Shown: positions 16,878 to 26,651, counted from the stretch's first letter. The stretch: 64,000 nt of DNA from Hanamia caeni (GCF_003721595.1 NZ_RJJR01000008.1:124001-188000), one strand, 5' to 3'. Notes: a model not told the origin generated them from the sequence alone. Numbers and translations are program-made.

Positions 16878-17249
16878 TTACAAATCCTCTTCCCTTTCCA
16901 GCATCAGTATGGCGCTTTGCGGCACGATAAAATATTTATCACCTTCGTACATTACCTCGGTGGCCGCGCCCACTAAAAATATTGCCAGGTCGCCTTCTTT
17001 TGCCTGCAAAGGCAGGTATTTTATTTTTTCTTCTTCGGCTTTCCAGGGCTCATCTTCCACCGGCATCGGAATTGCATAGCCAGGCCCGGCCTTGATTATG
17101 TAGCCCTGCTGCACTTTTTCCTTTTCTTTTACACCGGGAGGCAAATAAAGACCACTCGCCGTTTTTTCGTCCGGCCTGGTGGGTTTTATTAAAAGCCTGT
17201 CTCCAATAATAATTAATTTCTTGAGCCTGTTGTCAGGAGTGATGCGCAT
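16878..17249 (-). CDS. GroES-like co-chaperone (Cpn10 family paralogue)
   Basis: 123 residues. IIIGDRLLIKPTRPDEKTASGLYLPPG at residues about 13-40 is the Cpn10 N-terminal barrel, and GDLAIFLVGAATEVMYEGDKYFIVPQSAIL the C-terminal strand pair. It is longer than housekeeping GroES (about 95 residues) because of an insert around IKAGPGYAIPMPVEDEPWKAEEEK, and no groEL is adjacent. Probably a second, divergent GroES-type protein; its partner is unknown. Convergent with the oxidase at 15664. Confidence 0.88.
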   Translation of the reverse strand: MRITPDNRLKKLIIIGDRLLIKPTRPDEKTASGLYLPPGVKEKEKVQQGYIIKAGPGYAIPMPVEDEPWKAEEEKIKYLPLQAKEGDLAIFLVGAATEVMYEGDKYFIVPQSAILMLEREEDL

Positions 17250-17629
17250 AGTATTACTTTTTGCAAAAATAAGATTACGCTACCTGGTTTATCAAGGTTC
17301 CGACTGGATCAATAGTGATTTTTATTTCATCTGCAACCTTCAAGGTAAAATCGTTGCCCGGCGCTATTCTAACAGGACTGGTCGGATATATAATTTTAAT
17401 TATGTTGTTTTTCGCGATAAAATGAAGATTATCTCGCTTTCTGTTCGTAATTTAGAACACTAATGATTTTAATCAATGATTATCAACTTGTTTTAAATTA
17501 TAATTTTAAATAAGTTCAGAACAATCAAAAACGTTGGCCAGTACAAAATCAATTCGCCATGAACCTGCCTTTTGATAAAATCGTATAACATCTGGATAAG
17601 ATTTACAAATCAAAATACCTTAATCCATC

Positions 17630-17637
17630 TATCTTTG
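17630..17637 (+). promoter_or_regulatory. Candidate -7 box of the susCD operon
   Basis: TATCTTTG matches TAnnTTTG exactly, 103 bp before the SusC ATG. The -33 position holds only TTTA at 17602-17605 (24-nt spacer), so this is a partial match. Confidence 0.35.
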
Positions 17638-17666
17638 TCACGGAATTCTCATTAACGTTATTGCTC

Positions 17667-17698
17667 TTAAAAGGGTTTCTTTCCGGAAAGTCTTTTAA
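17667..17698 (+). promoter_or_regulatory. Hairpin in the susC leader
   Basis: TTAAAAG at 17667-17673 pairs with CTTTTAA at 17692-17698, enclosing the perfect palindrome CTTTCCGGAAAG at 17679-17690. It lies in the presumed 5' untranslated region, 42 bp before the ATG, with no T-run after it, so it is not a terminator. It may modulate RNA stability or translation. Confidence 0.45.
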
Positions 17699-17740
17699 CC
17701 CCCGTTTTAACTATTGCAAAAATCAAAAAAACTACGTAGC

Positions 17741-20700
17741 ATGAAAAATTGGTATCTGCCCTTCAAATGTATTAGGGAAACAAACAAACCATTTAAAAGG
17801 ATTAAAGGAGGAGTCTGGCTTTTCCTTTTTTTATGCCTGGCCTTCCAGTTGCCCGCTTCGGCAAGAGAATTGGCTCCAGCCAAGACTTCAGATTTAAAAA
17901 TTGTGATTACCGGAACCGTGATGAATGCTAAGGGCACTCCTTTAGCAGGGGTTACTATTCTTGTAAAAGGAACTAACAAAGGAACGAGTACGGATGAATC
18001 CGGAAATTTCTCGATCGATGCTGCAGCAAATAGCACACTGGAAGTTTCTTTTGTAGGCTATGCAAGCCAGGAAGTAAAGGTGAATAACCAAACCAACCTG
18101 AGCATTGTTTTGATACAATCTAATTCCGAGCTGAACGAAGTAGTGGTAATTGGATATGGTACTGCTAAGAGAAAAGATTTAACAGGTGCTGTAACAAGTA
18201 TCTCCAGCGAAAGACTGGCAGATAAGCCAGTGGCTAATCTTGGACAAGCTTTGCAAAACAAGGTTGCCGGCGTGCAGGTTATCCAGAATGGGGCTGGTAT
18301 TCCTGGCGGCCAACCCATGATTCGCATACGCGGAACTAACTCAATCAATTCCAATAACGATCCGTTGTTTGTGGTGGACGGAATCGTGGGCGTATCAAAT
18401 CCGCTTTCAACATTAAATCCACAGGATATAGCATCATTGGATGTTTTGAAAGACGCCTCTGCCACCGCCATTTATGGAGCCCGTGGCGCAAATGGTGTTA
18501 TCATTATTACCACCAAACGGGGAACCATTGGAAAGCCACAATTTGATTATAACGGATCTGTATCATTAGGAACTTTACAACGGCATCTTTATACGTTGAC
18601 CGCGCCCGAGCTTATGTATGTTTATATGCAGGCTATGGCCAATGGCAATAAATACGGTAAGATAAATGCTGGTAAAGATTTCCGCCCATCCGGTTCGGGA
18701 CAGTCATTTTCTGAAATGCCGTGGCTTTTTAAAAAGACCGGAGGAAAAGACAGCTACATAGTACCGCTGCAGGGGAAAGATGGAAATTATTACGAGCCGA
18801 TTTATAAAACAGACTGGGAAAGCCTGATTTTCCGGAATTCCATTTCTACTGATCACACCGTGGATATACGAGGTGGTAACGAAACCGCGAAGTATTCTGT
18901 TTCTTTGGGCTACTCTGACCAAAATGGTTTAATGAGGGAATCCTATTTCAGGCGCTATACAGGAAGGCTAACAAGCGATATTAAAATTTTAGATTGGTTA
19001 AATATCAGCACTACCCTGGGTTTTGCTAAAAGCAAGGCTACTGACGATGGAAATATCACAAGGTCAACTGCCGAAGTATGGAGCATTTTGCCAGTGAAAT
19101 ATCCTAACGATCCGGCATTAGGATCCTATGCCGGCAGATGGGGAACCAATGGTGATTTCAATGTGGGTGAGCAATGGTACAATATTTTATATAGAAGAAA
19201 TAAAGAATATGGAGACAGAAATGTTGGCCAGGCTACCGGTAGCCTTACAGCTACAGCTACTATCACTAAGGATTTGACTTTTAAAAGCGATTTCTCAATT
19301 GATTATAATCAATACAAAAACAACAATTATTATGGCCAGTTGTACGGCCATACAGGGGATGCAAGAATCACTAATGACAATACTTTTTACTGGCAGAACG
19401 AAAATTATTTCAATTATAACAAACAAATTGGATCAGATCATAACATAAGCGCTGTGTTAGGGCTTTCATGGTCTCAGTTTACCAACAACCACTCTTACAT
19501 GAGGAATACGAACTTCCTTTCAGATTTTTACGGCTGGTCTAATATTGCCGCGGGTGCCGCTACAAGGCCTGAAGTTCAAAGCGGTGATGGTTTGAGTGCA
19601 CTTAATTCTTATTTCGGAAGAATTAATTATAGTTATAAAGGTAAATATTTGCTCACTGTAACAGGACGCGAAGATGGTTCTTCCAAATTTGGTGCTAACA
19701 ATAAATACGGTTTTTTCCCATCCGCAGGTATTGCCTGGAGAGTTTCTCAGGAGAATTTTATGCAGAATGTGAATTTTATTTCCAATCTTAAATTACGTGG
19801 AAGCTACGGGCGTACAGGTAACCAGGAAATCGGCAGCTATGTGACGCAGTCTTATATTTCTACCGCTAATGTGATCCTTAACGGCGCTTCTAATACCGGA
19901 CTCTACCCCAGTTCTGTGGGCAATCCCGATTTGAAATGGGAGACGACAGAACAATATGACGCAGGCATTGAGTTTGGTTTATTAAATAACCGCATTAATG
20001 TTGATTTTGACTATTATCATAAGTTGACCAGCAATATGTTGCTCGACGTAAATCTTCCTTACTCAACATCAACAGGTACTGTTAAGCAGAACTACGGTAA
20101 GGTGCAAAACGAGGGTATTGAGTTTACGATAAACTCTGAAAACGTCTCCAACCACAATTTCCGTTGGAATACCACTTTAACCGCCACTAATAACGTAAAT
20201 AAAGTGGTTCAGCTTGGACCAACAGGCGCGCCTATTTATTCAGAAACCGGTGCAGGAAATGGAACTTCAGCATTGATAATCGGCAAGCCAATCGGTTCAT
20301 TTTTCGGCCTTACCAGATTAGGCGTCTACAGCACTGAAGAAACTTCCCTTGCTGCACGCTACGGGCTTCATCCAGGAGATTTGAAATACTTAGACCGTAA
20401 TGATGATGGCAAAATTGATTTGCTTACAGATGGAAGTGTGATAGGAAATGCCTTCCCACATTGGATAATAGGCTTTAATAATACTTTTAATTATAAGAAT
20501 TTTGATGCATCTCTTGACATCCAGATTGTAGAAGGAGTAACAAAAGCCTTCGTACACGAATCTGCTGAAGACAGGCAACTGGTATCAGGCGGTTTGAATA
20601 GCACGCTTGATGCCTGGCGCCCGGATCATCAAAACACGCAGGTAGCGCAAATGCGGCCAGGAAACGGAGGCGCTTATTACCAATCTTATCCTGATACACA

Positions 20701-20962
20701 TGAAATGTATGATGCTTCTTTTATCAGAGGTTCTAACGCAACTATCGGTTATTCATTTTCAAATAATGTGATACAAAGGCTCGGATTTTCAAGATTTAGA
20801 GTTTACTTAAACGCTCAAAATTTCTTCCTGCGTACTAAAGCCGCAGGTTACGATCCGGAAGGAAGTTCACTGGATAAGCAATTTGCATTAGTTCCTAATA
20901 CAGATAAATACCAATACCCGGTTCCTTCTGTATATTCTTTCGGCGTGAATGTAAGCTTCTAA
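17741..20962 (+). CDS. SusC/RagA-type TonB-linked outer-membrane transporter
   Basis: About 1073 residues from the ATG at 17741; an upstream TTG at 17714 is in frame but unlikely. Signal peptide region with GVWLFLFLCLAFQLPASA; carboxypeptidase-like regulatory domain (GTVMNAKGTPLAGVTILVKG, NFSIDAAANSTLEVSFVGY); TonB-box-like NEVVVIGYGTAKRKD; plug domain with GVQVIQNGAGIPGGQPMIR and DPLFVVDGI; then a long beta-barrel ending YSFGVNVSF. Together with the following SusD it imports oligosaccharides across the outer membrane. No ECF-sigma/anti-sigma pair is adjacent. The glycan is not deducible; neighbours suggest a product for the oxidation region downstream. Confidence 0.96.
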   Translation: MKNWYLPFKCIRETNKPFKRIKGGVWLFLFLCLAFQLPASARELAPAKTSDLKIVITGTVMNAKGTPLAGVTILVKGTNKGTSTDESGNFSIDAAANSTLEVSFVGYASQEVKVNNQTNLSIVLIQSNSELNEVVVIGYGTAKRKDLTGAVTSISSERLADKPVANLGQALQNKVAGVQVIQNGAGIPGGQPMIRIRGTNSINSNNDPLFVVDGIVGVSNPLSTLNPQDIASLDVLKDASATAIYGARGANGVIIITTKRGTIGKPQFDYNGSVSLGTLQRHLYTLTAPELMYVYMQAMANGNKYGKINAGKDFRPSGSGQSFSEMPWLFKKTGGKDSYIVPLQGKDGNYYEPIYKTDWESLIFRNSISTDHTVDIRGGNETAKYSVSLGYSDQNGLMRESYFRRYTGRLTSDIKILDWLNISTTLGFAKSKATDDGNITRSTAEVWSILPVKYPNDPALGSYAGRWGTNGDFNVGEQWYNILYRRNKEYGDRNVGQATGSLTATATITKDLTFKSDFSIDYNQYKNNNYYGQLYGHTGDARITNDNTFYWQNENYFNYNKQIGSDHNISAVLGLSWSQFTNNHSYMRNTNFLSDFYGWSNIAAGAATRPEVQSGDGLSALNSYFGRINYSYKGKYLLTVTGREDGSSKFGANNKYGFFPSAGIAWRVSQENFMQNVNFISNLKLRGSYGRTGNQEIGSYVTQSYISTANVILNGASNTGLYPSSVGNPDLKWETTEQYDAGIEFGLLNNRINVDFDYYHKLTSNMLLDVNLPYSTSTGTVKQNYGKVQNEGIEFTINSENVSNHNFRWNTTLTATNNVNKVVQLGPTGAPIYSETGAGNGTSALIIGKPIGSFFGLTRLGVYSTEETSLAARYGLHPGDLKYLDRNDDGKIDLLTDGSVIGNAFPHWIIGFNNTFNYKNFDASLDIQIVEGVTKAFVHESAEDRQLVSGGLNSTLDAWRPDHQNTQVAQMRPGNGGAYYQSYPDTHEMYDASFIRGSNATIGYSFSNNVIQRLGFSRFRVYLNAQNFFLRTKAAGYDPEGSSLDKQFALVPNTDKYQYPVPSVYSFGVNVSF

Positions 20963-20989
20963 CATTGAAAATTAATAACACAAAAAATT

Positions 20990-22648
20990 ATGAAAAATAT
21001 AATCAAGAATAAAAGTAAACTAATAAAACAAGGCCTTCTGTTTGTGGCGGTCTTGTTCGGGGTAAACAGCTGTCAAAAATTCCTGAAAGAAACCCCCACA
21101 GGCAGAATTACCAGTGATTACAACTTTACGTCGGCCTCAGAAGGAACTGCATTGGTAACCGGCACTTATAGGTCTCTCGCTAACTATACAGGAGGCGCAG
21201 GCGACTGGGGAAATTACTTACCGGCTACTATCGAATACCCGACAGGTGGCGCTTATACTTCAGATGCGCACGTTCAATTCTGGAAATTTCAAACCAACCA
21301 AACTGCCGGCGGTATGCTTTCCAATTATGACAATTTTTGGAACAACAATTACCAGGGAGTAAGGGATTGCAACCTTGCCATCTCAAAAATCAATGGTATC
21401 ACCGACTGGTCTGACGCACAGAAATCGGCTGCAATGGGCGAGGTTCGAACCCTTAGGGCATTCTATTATTTTTTACTGGTAAGATACTACGGCGATCTTA
21501 TTATGGACACATCTGTATTAAAAAGTGTTAGTGAAGCACAGCAACCACGTACATCATTAAAAATTATTTATGATCAGATTATTATTCCTGATCTTGAGTA
21601 TTCGGTTAATCAAAGCACATTGCCAGATGCACCATCAGGAGGTGGAAAAATTACAAAATATGTTTCCCGGGCAATACTGGCAGATGTATATCTCACCTGC
21701 GCGGGCTACCCGTACCAGGAAGTAGCTACAGCCCCGGATAAGGATTGGTGCACTACCGGCGCTTTTAGTGCAACCGCCTACCCGGTAAATTCACCAAGTG
21801 CAAAAGACTTTTTACAAAAAGCGCAGACTCAACTAAATGCGCTATATGGCCAGTATAAACTGGGTACTTATCATGATCTTCACGACCCGGCTATGAATAA
21901 TAAAGGTGAAGCCATATTCCAGGCTCAATACCTGGGTGGCGTTTCCGATATGTCAGGCTTGGTTGCCGCTGCACTTCCGGGCCTCAGCCATGTATCAAGA
22001 TTTGGAGATGAGTACGGAACTTTCATACCAAGTATAGGATATATTAACTCATATAGCCCGGCTGATTTGCGTATGAAAGATCGCCAGATGTTTTATTATT
22101 CAGATAATTTATCTACAAAATATGATCCGAACCAAGGCCCGGCAGACAGATTCTCTCAACCCTATCTCTACAAATATTATGATTCAATAGCTATAAAAGT
22201 GACAGGCCAGGCAAATTTAAACTGGACATTTTACAGGTATGCTGATATTTTATTAATGCTTACCGAGGTAAACTGGACGCTAAGGCAGTTAGGAGTTTCT
22301 GTTTCAGACAATGATATCACAAAGGGCATCAATGAAGTGCGCAGGCGGGCGCAACTGCCTGAATATCGCGCTTCAGATGTAAACCTCTTTACGATAATGA
22401 GTGAAAGAGCCTATGAACTGGTATTTGAAAACAAAATGCTTTGGGATCAGCGCCGTACCCGGATGTGCCTCATTGATGGCTCCGGATCATTTGCAGGTAT
22501 TGAGCCTTTCCTCGGCCATCAGCCTACAGGTTTCAGCTTTGCTTTTTCCAGCATGAATTTATTATGCCCGATTTCTCAAAGAGAAATTGCAACCAACTCA
22601 AAGTGTTTGCAGAATTATAGCTTTCTTCCTAAACAAAACGGGCAATAA
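20990..22648 (+). CDS. SusD/RagB-family outer-membrane glycan-binding lipoprotein
   Basis: 552 residues with a lipoprotein signal (LLFVAVLFGVNSCQKFLKE, lipidated Cys near residue 22). Typical SusD features: FLKETPTGRI at the start of the mature chain, helical TPR-like core with GEVRTLRAFYYFLLVRYYGD near 150, and the C-terminal FTIMSERAYELVFENKMLWDQRRT. It caps the SusC barrel and binds glycan. It starts 27 bp after the SusC stop. Confidence 0.95.
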   Translation: MKNIIKNKSKLIKQGLLFVAVLFGVNSCQKFLKETPTGRITSDYNFTSASEGTALVTGTYRSLANYTGGAGDWGNYLPATIEYPTGGAYTSDAHVQFWKFQTNQTAGGMLSNYDNFWNNNYQGVRDCNLAISKINGITDWSDAQKSAAMGEVRTLRAFYYFLLVRYYGDLIMDTSVLKSVSEAQQPRTSLKIIYDQIIIPDLEYSVNQSTLPDAPSGGGKITKYVSRAILADVYLTCAGYPYQEVATAPDKDWCTTGAFSATAYPVNSPSAKDFLQKAQTQLNALYGQYKLGTYHDLHDPAMNNKGEAIFQAQYLGGVSDMSGLVAAALPGLSHVSRFGDEYGTFIPSIGYINSYSPADLRMKDRQMFYYSDNLSTKYDPNQGPADRFSQPYLYKYYDSIAIKVTGQANLNWTFYRYADILLMLTEVNWTLRQLGVSVSDNDITKGINEVRRRAQLPEYRASDVNLFTIMSERAYELVFENKMLWDQRRTRMCLIDGSGSFAGIEPFLGHQPTGFSFAFSSMNLLCPISQREIATNSKCLQNYSFLPKQNGQ

Positions 22649-22684
22649 ATATAATTTCAATTGTTAACTTCTTATATACTCAAA

Positions 22685-23857
22685 ATGAAAAATAAAAAAT
22701 CACTAATATTTATTTGTTCACTGGCGCTGATGGTCAGTTGTTCAAAACAACCTTACTGGGATATACCCACCGATTCAAACGGCAATGCAATAATTACTGA
22801 TATTTCTACAGCCACCTCTGATGGAATCAGCACGCTGGATGATCAATTTACCGTAAACACAAAACTGCCGAATGCAAAAGCAGGCGATGTAATGAAAGTG
22901 GAATTGCTCAAACAGCAAATTCCCAAAACCGGAGGTACTTCAACACAGCTTCTGCCGCTGGAAGGCACCCAACAGACAGTAAATGTTGGAAGTGACTTAA
23001 CAGCATCAATAACCTATACAAGAGCGCAGGCTCAATTGATTGAGCCCGGAGACAATGTGTATGTTAGTTTTGCAGGAAAAACAGAATCTGCTTCTATCGT
23101 AATCCAACTCACCCAGGCCACAACTGTGTCTGTTCCAAAAGTAAACGGTACTGCTGTTAACGTTATCCGTGGCGCGGGCACTGCCTGGTTTGATCTTAGC
23201 GTGCAACCAAAATCCGGTGCTTACACTGGCACGATAGAAGTTAAGAAAAAGAATGGCAGTAATGAGCCATGGGTAAGTGTTGGAAATTTTATGACAGGCG
23301 ATAAGGTGCCAATTTCCGGTGACGATTTTGCTGCAGGTAAGGATACTATGTATTATTCATTTGTTTCAACAAAGGGAACTTATAAGGATACCGTAAATAT
23401 GACTATCCTTGATAACGATCCATACTTTTTTCTAAAGAAAACAGGAACCCTGTCGTTGGGTGGCTCCTCAGCAGGTTTAAATCTTTTGACCAATTCTGCA
23501 GTGCCTGCCGGCGATGCCAGCGCAATGATTGCTATTGATGGAGGCTCGCTCACTCTGCATGGCGGATCCGGCTGGGCAACCGGTGGAAAAAATATTTCGT
23601 TTGTAAGCTCATCACAAAATTTGTATAACGAAAATAATCCGGCCTCCGCAATGGCTGCTTTTATGGCCGGAAGCCCCACTGCAACAGCTGATCCAGCGCT
23701 GGGAGAAGGTGTTTATATATTTAAAATCACCAACGGACCGAACCCTTCAGACGTTTATTATGGCACATTGAAAGTGACAAGCATTGTACCGGGCGCGTCG
23801 GTAGCTTATGAATATAGAATTGGCAATACTTACAACCAGCTTTCAGTAATTAAATAA
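22685..23857 (+). CDS. SusE-like surface lipoprotein of the SusCD locus
   Basis: About 390 residues from the ATG at 22685 (MKNKKSLIFICSLALMVSC, lipobox ending at the Cys); the frame extends to a TTG at 22661. The mature protein is a series of beta-sandwich-like segments rich in Thr, Ser and Gly, with no catalytic motif. Such third genes after SusD usually encode accessory glycan-binding lipoproteins on the cell surface. I do not recognise a specific family. It ends the susCD operon. Confidence 0.75.
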   Translation: MKNKKSLIFICSLALMVSCSKQPYWDIPTDSNGNAIITDISTATSDGISTLDDQFTVNTKLPNAKAGDVMKVELLKQQIPKTGGTSTQLLPLEGTQQTVNVGSDLTASITYTRAQAQLIEPGDNVYVSFAGKTESASIVIQLTQATTVSVPKVNGTAVNVIRGAGTAWFDLSVQPKSGAYTGTIEVKKKNGSNEPWVSVGNFMTGDKVPISGDDFAAGKDTMYYSFVSTKGTYKDTVNMTILDNDPYFFLKKTGTLSLGGSSAGLNLLTNSAVPAGDASAMIAIDGGSLTLHGGSGWATGGKNISFVSSSQNLYNENNPASAMAAFMAGSPTATADPALGEGVYIFKITNGPNPSDVYYGTLKVTSIVPGASVAYEYRIGNTYNQLSVIK

Positions 23858-23874
23858 TTATTGCAGAAAAGAAG

Positions 23875-23908
23875 AAAATAAAAATACCGGTAATTTGTTT
23901 GTTTACTA
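23875..23908 (+). repeat. Bipartite intergenic motif, copy 5
   Basis: AAAATAAAAA at 23875-23884 and GTTTACTA ending at 23908, 17 bp after the SusE-like stop and before the terminator. The second half reads AATTTGTTTGTTTACTA, the variant closest to copy 12. Confidence 0.5.
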
Positions 23909-23993
23909 TCCCGAAAATGAATAGTGCACAAACATGAAATAGTAAGGTTGGCTGATGCGATTGCATTTTTAAAAACTTAAACGGGAAAAGAAA

Positions 23994-24048
23994 AATTAGC
24001 AGGCTTAAAAAAACTATAATATTTTAACGCCTGCTAATTCTTTTTTTA
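23994..24048 (+). terminator. Rho-independent terminator of the susCD operon
   Basis: An 11-bp stem AATTAGCAGGC (23994-24004) / GCCTGCTAATT (24029-24039), extended inward by TTAAAA/TTTTAA, followed by C and seven T. Confidence 0.88.
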
Positions 24049-24252
24049 TTCAATAGAAGTAAGATTTGAGATAAGATAGTATAGTAATTGGATGATATTC
24101 AACATTAAATTGAATAAAAGATCCAATAGGTTTGTGCAAGGAATTACTCTTGAATGTATTGCGGCTAAACCACACAATTCCTGATTTTGACTTGTATTAA
24201 TCCTGAAACATATTAGTCCTCAGACTTTTCATTTTTAAACTTATTTTACGAA

Positions 24253-25995
24253 ATGGGTGATTTTCAAATTAAAAAATCGGCTGAAAAATATGACGTCATC
24301 ATTGTCGGCTCAGGCGCCGGTGGCGGCATGGCGGGATACGTTTTGGCCAATGCCGGTGTAAAAGTACTAATGCTCGAAGCGGGGCCTTTTTTTGATCCCG
24401 CCAAAGATTCCAAGCAACTTTTGTGGCCCTGGCAATCGCCACGCCGCGGCGCAAGCACTACGCGCGCCTTTGGAGATTTTGATGCCGCCTATGGCGGATG
24501 GCAAATAGATGGCGAGCCCTACACTCTAAAAGACGACACAGAATTCACGTGGTTCCGGGCGCACATGCTGGGCGGACGCACCAATCACTGGGGCAGAATC
24601 TCACTTCGCATGGGGCCGCATGATTTTAAAGGAAAATCATTTGACGGCGCCACAGACGACTGGCCCATCACCTATGATGAGGTGAAACCTTATTATGATA
24701 AAGTAGACCGCCTGATTGGCGTATACGGAACCGCCGAAGGTTTGGAAAATGACCCGGACGGAATTTTTCTTCCTCCTCCTAAACCGCGCCTCAATGAAAT
24801 GTTCATCATGGAAGGCGCAAAAAAAGCCGGTGTAAAAGTAATTCCAGGCCGCGGCTCTGTTCTTACCAAACCGCTTCCCGGAAATACCAACAGAGGCTCC
24901 TGCTTTTTTTGCGGGCAATGCGGAAGAAGCTGTAAAGCTTATGCGGATTTTTCTTCATCCTCATGCCTTGTAATTCCGGCCATTAAAACCGGAAACCTTA
25001 AGGTAATCCCTAATGCAATGGCGCGGGAAGTAATAGTGGGAAAAGATGGATTAGCCAAAGGAGTTTCTTATGTAAATAAAGAAGACCAGATGGAATACCA
25101 GGTAGAAGGCGGCATTGTAATACTGGCAGCCAGCGCCTGCGGCTCTGCAAGGATATTACTAAATTCAAAATCAGCTACGCATCCGAATGGGCTGGCAAAC
25201 AGCAGCGGTATCGTAGGCAAATACCTGCATGATTCCACCGGCGGCGGCATGTCCGGCTTCCTGCCACAATTAATGGACAGAAAAAGATACAATGAAGACG
25301 GCGTGGGAAGCGCTCAAATACTTGGTCCCTGGGTTTTGGATAATAAAAAATTGGATTTCCCGCGGGGATACCACATAGAATTTGGCGGTGGGATGCGTAT
25401 GCCATCGTATGGTTTCGGCGGCGGCGTGCCACGCATCAACGGAATGATTCCAGGGCGGGATGGGAAAATGAAAGAAGGTGGCGGATTTGGCAAATCTCTT
25501 AAAGATGATTATCGCAGGTTCTTTGGGGCTAATGTAGGGATGGCAGGCCGCGGAATGGCAATTGCCCGCGAAACTAATTATTGCGAAATTGACCCTAAAG
25601 TAGTAGATAAATATGGAATACCGGTATTGCGCTTTAATTACAAATGGACCGATGCCGAAATTAAGCAAGCCAAACACATGCAGGAAACGTTTGAGTCCAT
25701 AATGCATGCGATGGGCGCCATCGTTACTTCCAGAGCAAAAGGGAAAGAAGATAATTATGGACTTCATACCCCAGGCGATATTATTCATGAGGTAGGTACT
25801 GCCAGGATGGGAGACAACCCTAAAACTTCTGCGTTGAACAAATGGTGCCAGGCACATGACTGTAAAAACCTGTTTGTAACTGATGGAGCGCCATTTGTAC
25901 AGCAGGGCGACAAAAATCCGACATGGACGATTCTTGCACTTTCAATGCGAACCGCAGAATATATTCTTGACCAAAAACAGAAAAAAAATATTTGA
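24253..25995 (+). CDS. GMC-family FAD-dependent sugar dehydrogenase with four-cysteine cluster motif
   Basis: 580 residues. FAD motif YDVIIVGSGAGGGMAGYVL at residues 13-31, E42, GGRTNHWGRISLR near 108, and C-terminal IIHEVGTARMG plus NPTWTILALSMRTAEYI with the GMC His/Asn pair. C217, C220, C223 and C227 form CxxCxxCxxxC, which contains the C-x5-C-x3-C spacing of the 3Fe-4S site of bacterial FAD-glucose dehydrogenase and is ferredoxin-like. No own signal peptide; the partner at 25998 starts right after the stop. Probably a periplasmic glycoside dehydrogenase, perhaps acting at C3. Related to but distinct from the enzyme at 8461. Confidence 0.94.
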   Translation: MGDFQIKKSAEKYDVIIVGSGAGGGMAGYVLANAGVKVLMLEAGPFFDPAKDSKQLLWPWQSPRRGASTTRAFGDFDAAYGGWQIDGEPYTLKDDTEFTWFRAHMLGGRTNHWGRISLRMGPHDFKGKSFDGATDDWPITYDEVKPYYDKVDRLIGVYGTAEGLENDPDGIFLPPPKPRLNEMFIMEGAKKAGVKVIPGRGSVLTKPLPGNTNRGSCFFCGQCGRSCKAYADFSSSSCLVIPAIKTGNLKVIPNAMAREVIVGKDGLAKGVSYVNKEDQMEYQVEGGIVILAASACGSARILLNSKSATHPNGLANSSGIVGKYLHDSTGGGMSGFLPQLMDRKRYNEDGVGSAQILGPWVLDNKKLDFPRGYHIEFGGGMRMPSYGFGGGVPRINGMIPGRDGKMKEGGGFGKSLKDDYRRFFGANVGMAGRGMAIARETNYCEIDPKVVDKYGIPVLRFNYKWTDAEIKQAKHMQETFESIMHAMGAIVTSRAKGKEDNYGLHTPGDIIHEVGTARMGDNPKTSALNKWCQAHDCKNLFVTDGAPFVQQGDKNPTWTILALSMRTAEYILDQKQKKNI

Positions 25996-25997
25996 TA

Positions 25998-26651
25998 ATG
26001 AACAGGAGACAATCATTAAAGGCAATTGGCTTATCCACCGTTAGTGCCGGAGTTTTGCTTGAAGCCTGCAAAACAGGAAATGACAAAGCTGCCGCTGCTG
26101 TGCCATCAAAAGAAGAATATGGCGATGCCGACCTTACGGGATTAGAGGATTTTGAAAAAGAAAGGTTGAAAGAATTGCACAAACGTCCTTCATTTTTTAA
26201 TGACCATGAACGGCAAACTTTAATTGTGCTGGGCGATTTAATCATTCCTAAAGATGGAGTTTCCGGAAGCGCTTCGGATGCCAAGGTTATTGATTTTATT
26301 GATTTTATTGTAAAAGATATTCCAGCTCACCAGGTGCCTTTAAGGGGCGGCCTAAAATGGCTTGACCTGCAATGTCTCAACCGGTATGGGCATTCTTTTG
26401 CAGGAAGCAACGAGAATCAGCAATTGGAAATTTTAGAAGAAATTGCCTATCCCGCAAAAGTAAAGCCCGAAATGCAGCAAGGCGCGGTTTTTTTTGATAG
26501 GCTGCGCGACCTCGTGGCAACCGGCTTTTATACAAGCCAGATTGGTATTAAAGACCTTGGCTATGTAGGAAATGTTCCCGGCAAATGGGATGGCGTCCCT
26601 GCTGATGTATTGGCACAGTATAATCTCAGCCCGGTGAGTTACGGCGCATAA
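25998..26651 (+). CDS. Gluconate 2-dehydrogenase subunit 3-family protein, Tat lipoprotein
   Basis: 218 residues starting MNRRQSLKAIG, a twin-arginine signal, with a lipobox LLEAC near residue 25. The body shows the subunit 3 pattern (RQTLIVLGDLIIPKDGVSGSA, FFDRLRDLVATGFYTSQIG). The ATG at 25998 is 2 bp after the GMC stop; an in-frame TTG six bases earlier is unlikely. Role: Tat escort and small subunit of the flavoprotein dehydrogenase. Confidence 0.88.
   Translation: MNRRQSLKAIGLSTVSAGVLLEACKTGNDKAAAAVPSKEEYGDADLTGLEDFEKERLKELHKRPSFFNDHERQTLIVLGDLIIPKDGVSGSASDAKVIDFIDFIVKDIPAHQVPLRGGLKWLDLQCLNRYGHSFAGSNENQQLEILEEIAYPAKVKPEMQQGAVFFDRLRDLVATGFYTSQIGIKDLGYVGNVPGKWDGVPADVLAQYNLSPVSYGA

Larger units (their letters stand above)
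17250..17740. other. Intergenic region upstream of susC-like gene
   Basis: 491 bp without a recognised gene. The right part carries a promoter-like TATCTTTG at 17630-17637 and a hairpin at 17667-17698. The left part (17250-17560) is AT-rich; I see nothing I can name there. Confidence 0.5.
23858..24252. other. Intergenic region between the susCD locus and the second GMC operon
   Basis: 395 bp without a gene. It contains a motif copy (23875-23908), the susCD terminator (23994-24048) and an AT-only inverted repeat TATTCAA-N7-TTGAATA at 24096-24116 that might be an operator. A promoter for the gene at 24253 must lie between 24050 and 24250 but is not clear. Confidence 0.5.

Noticed and set aside
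25270..25857. Long minus-strand open frame inside the second GMC gene
   Set aside because: It is antisense to a well-supported GMC coding region; long shadow frames are common opposite such genes.
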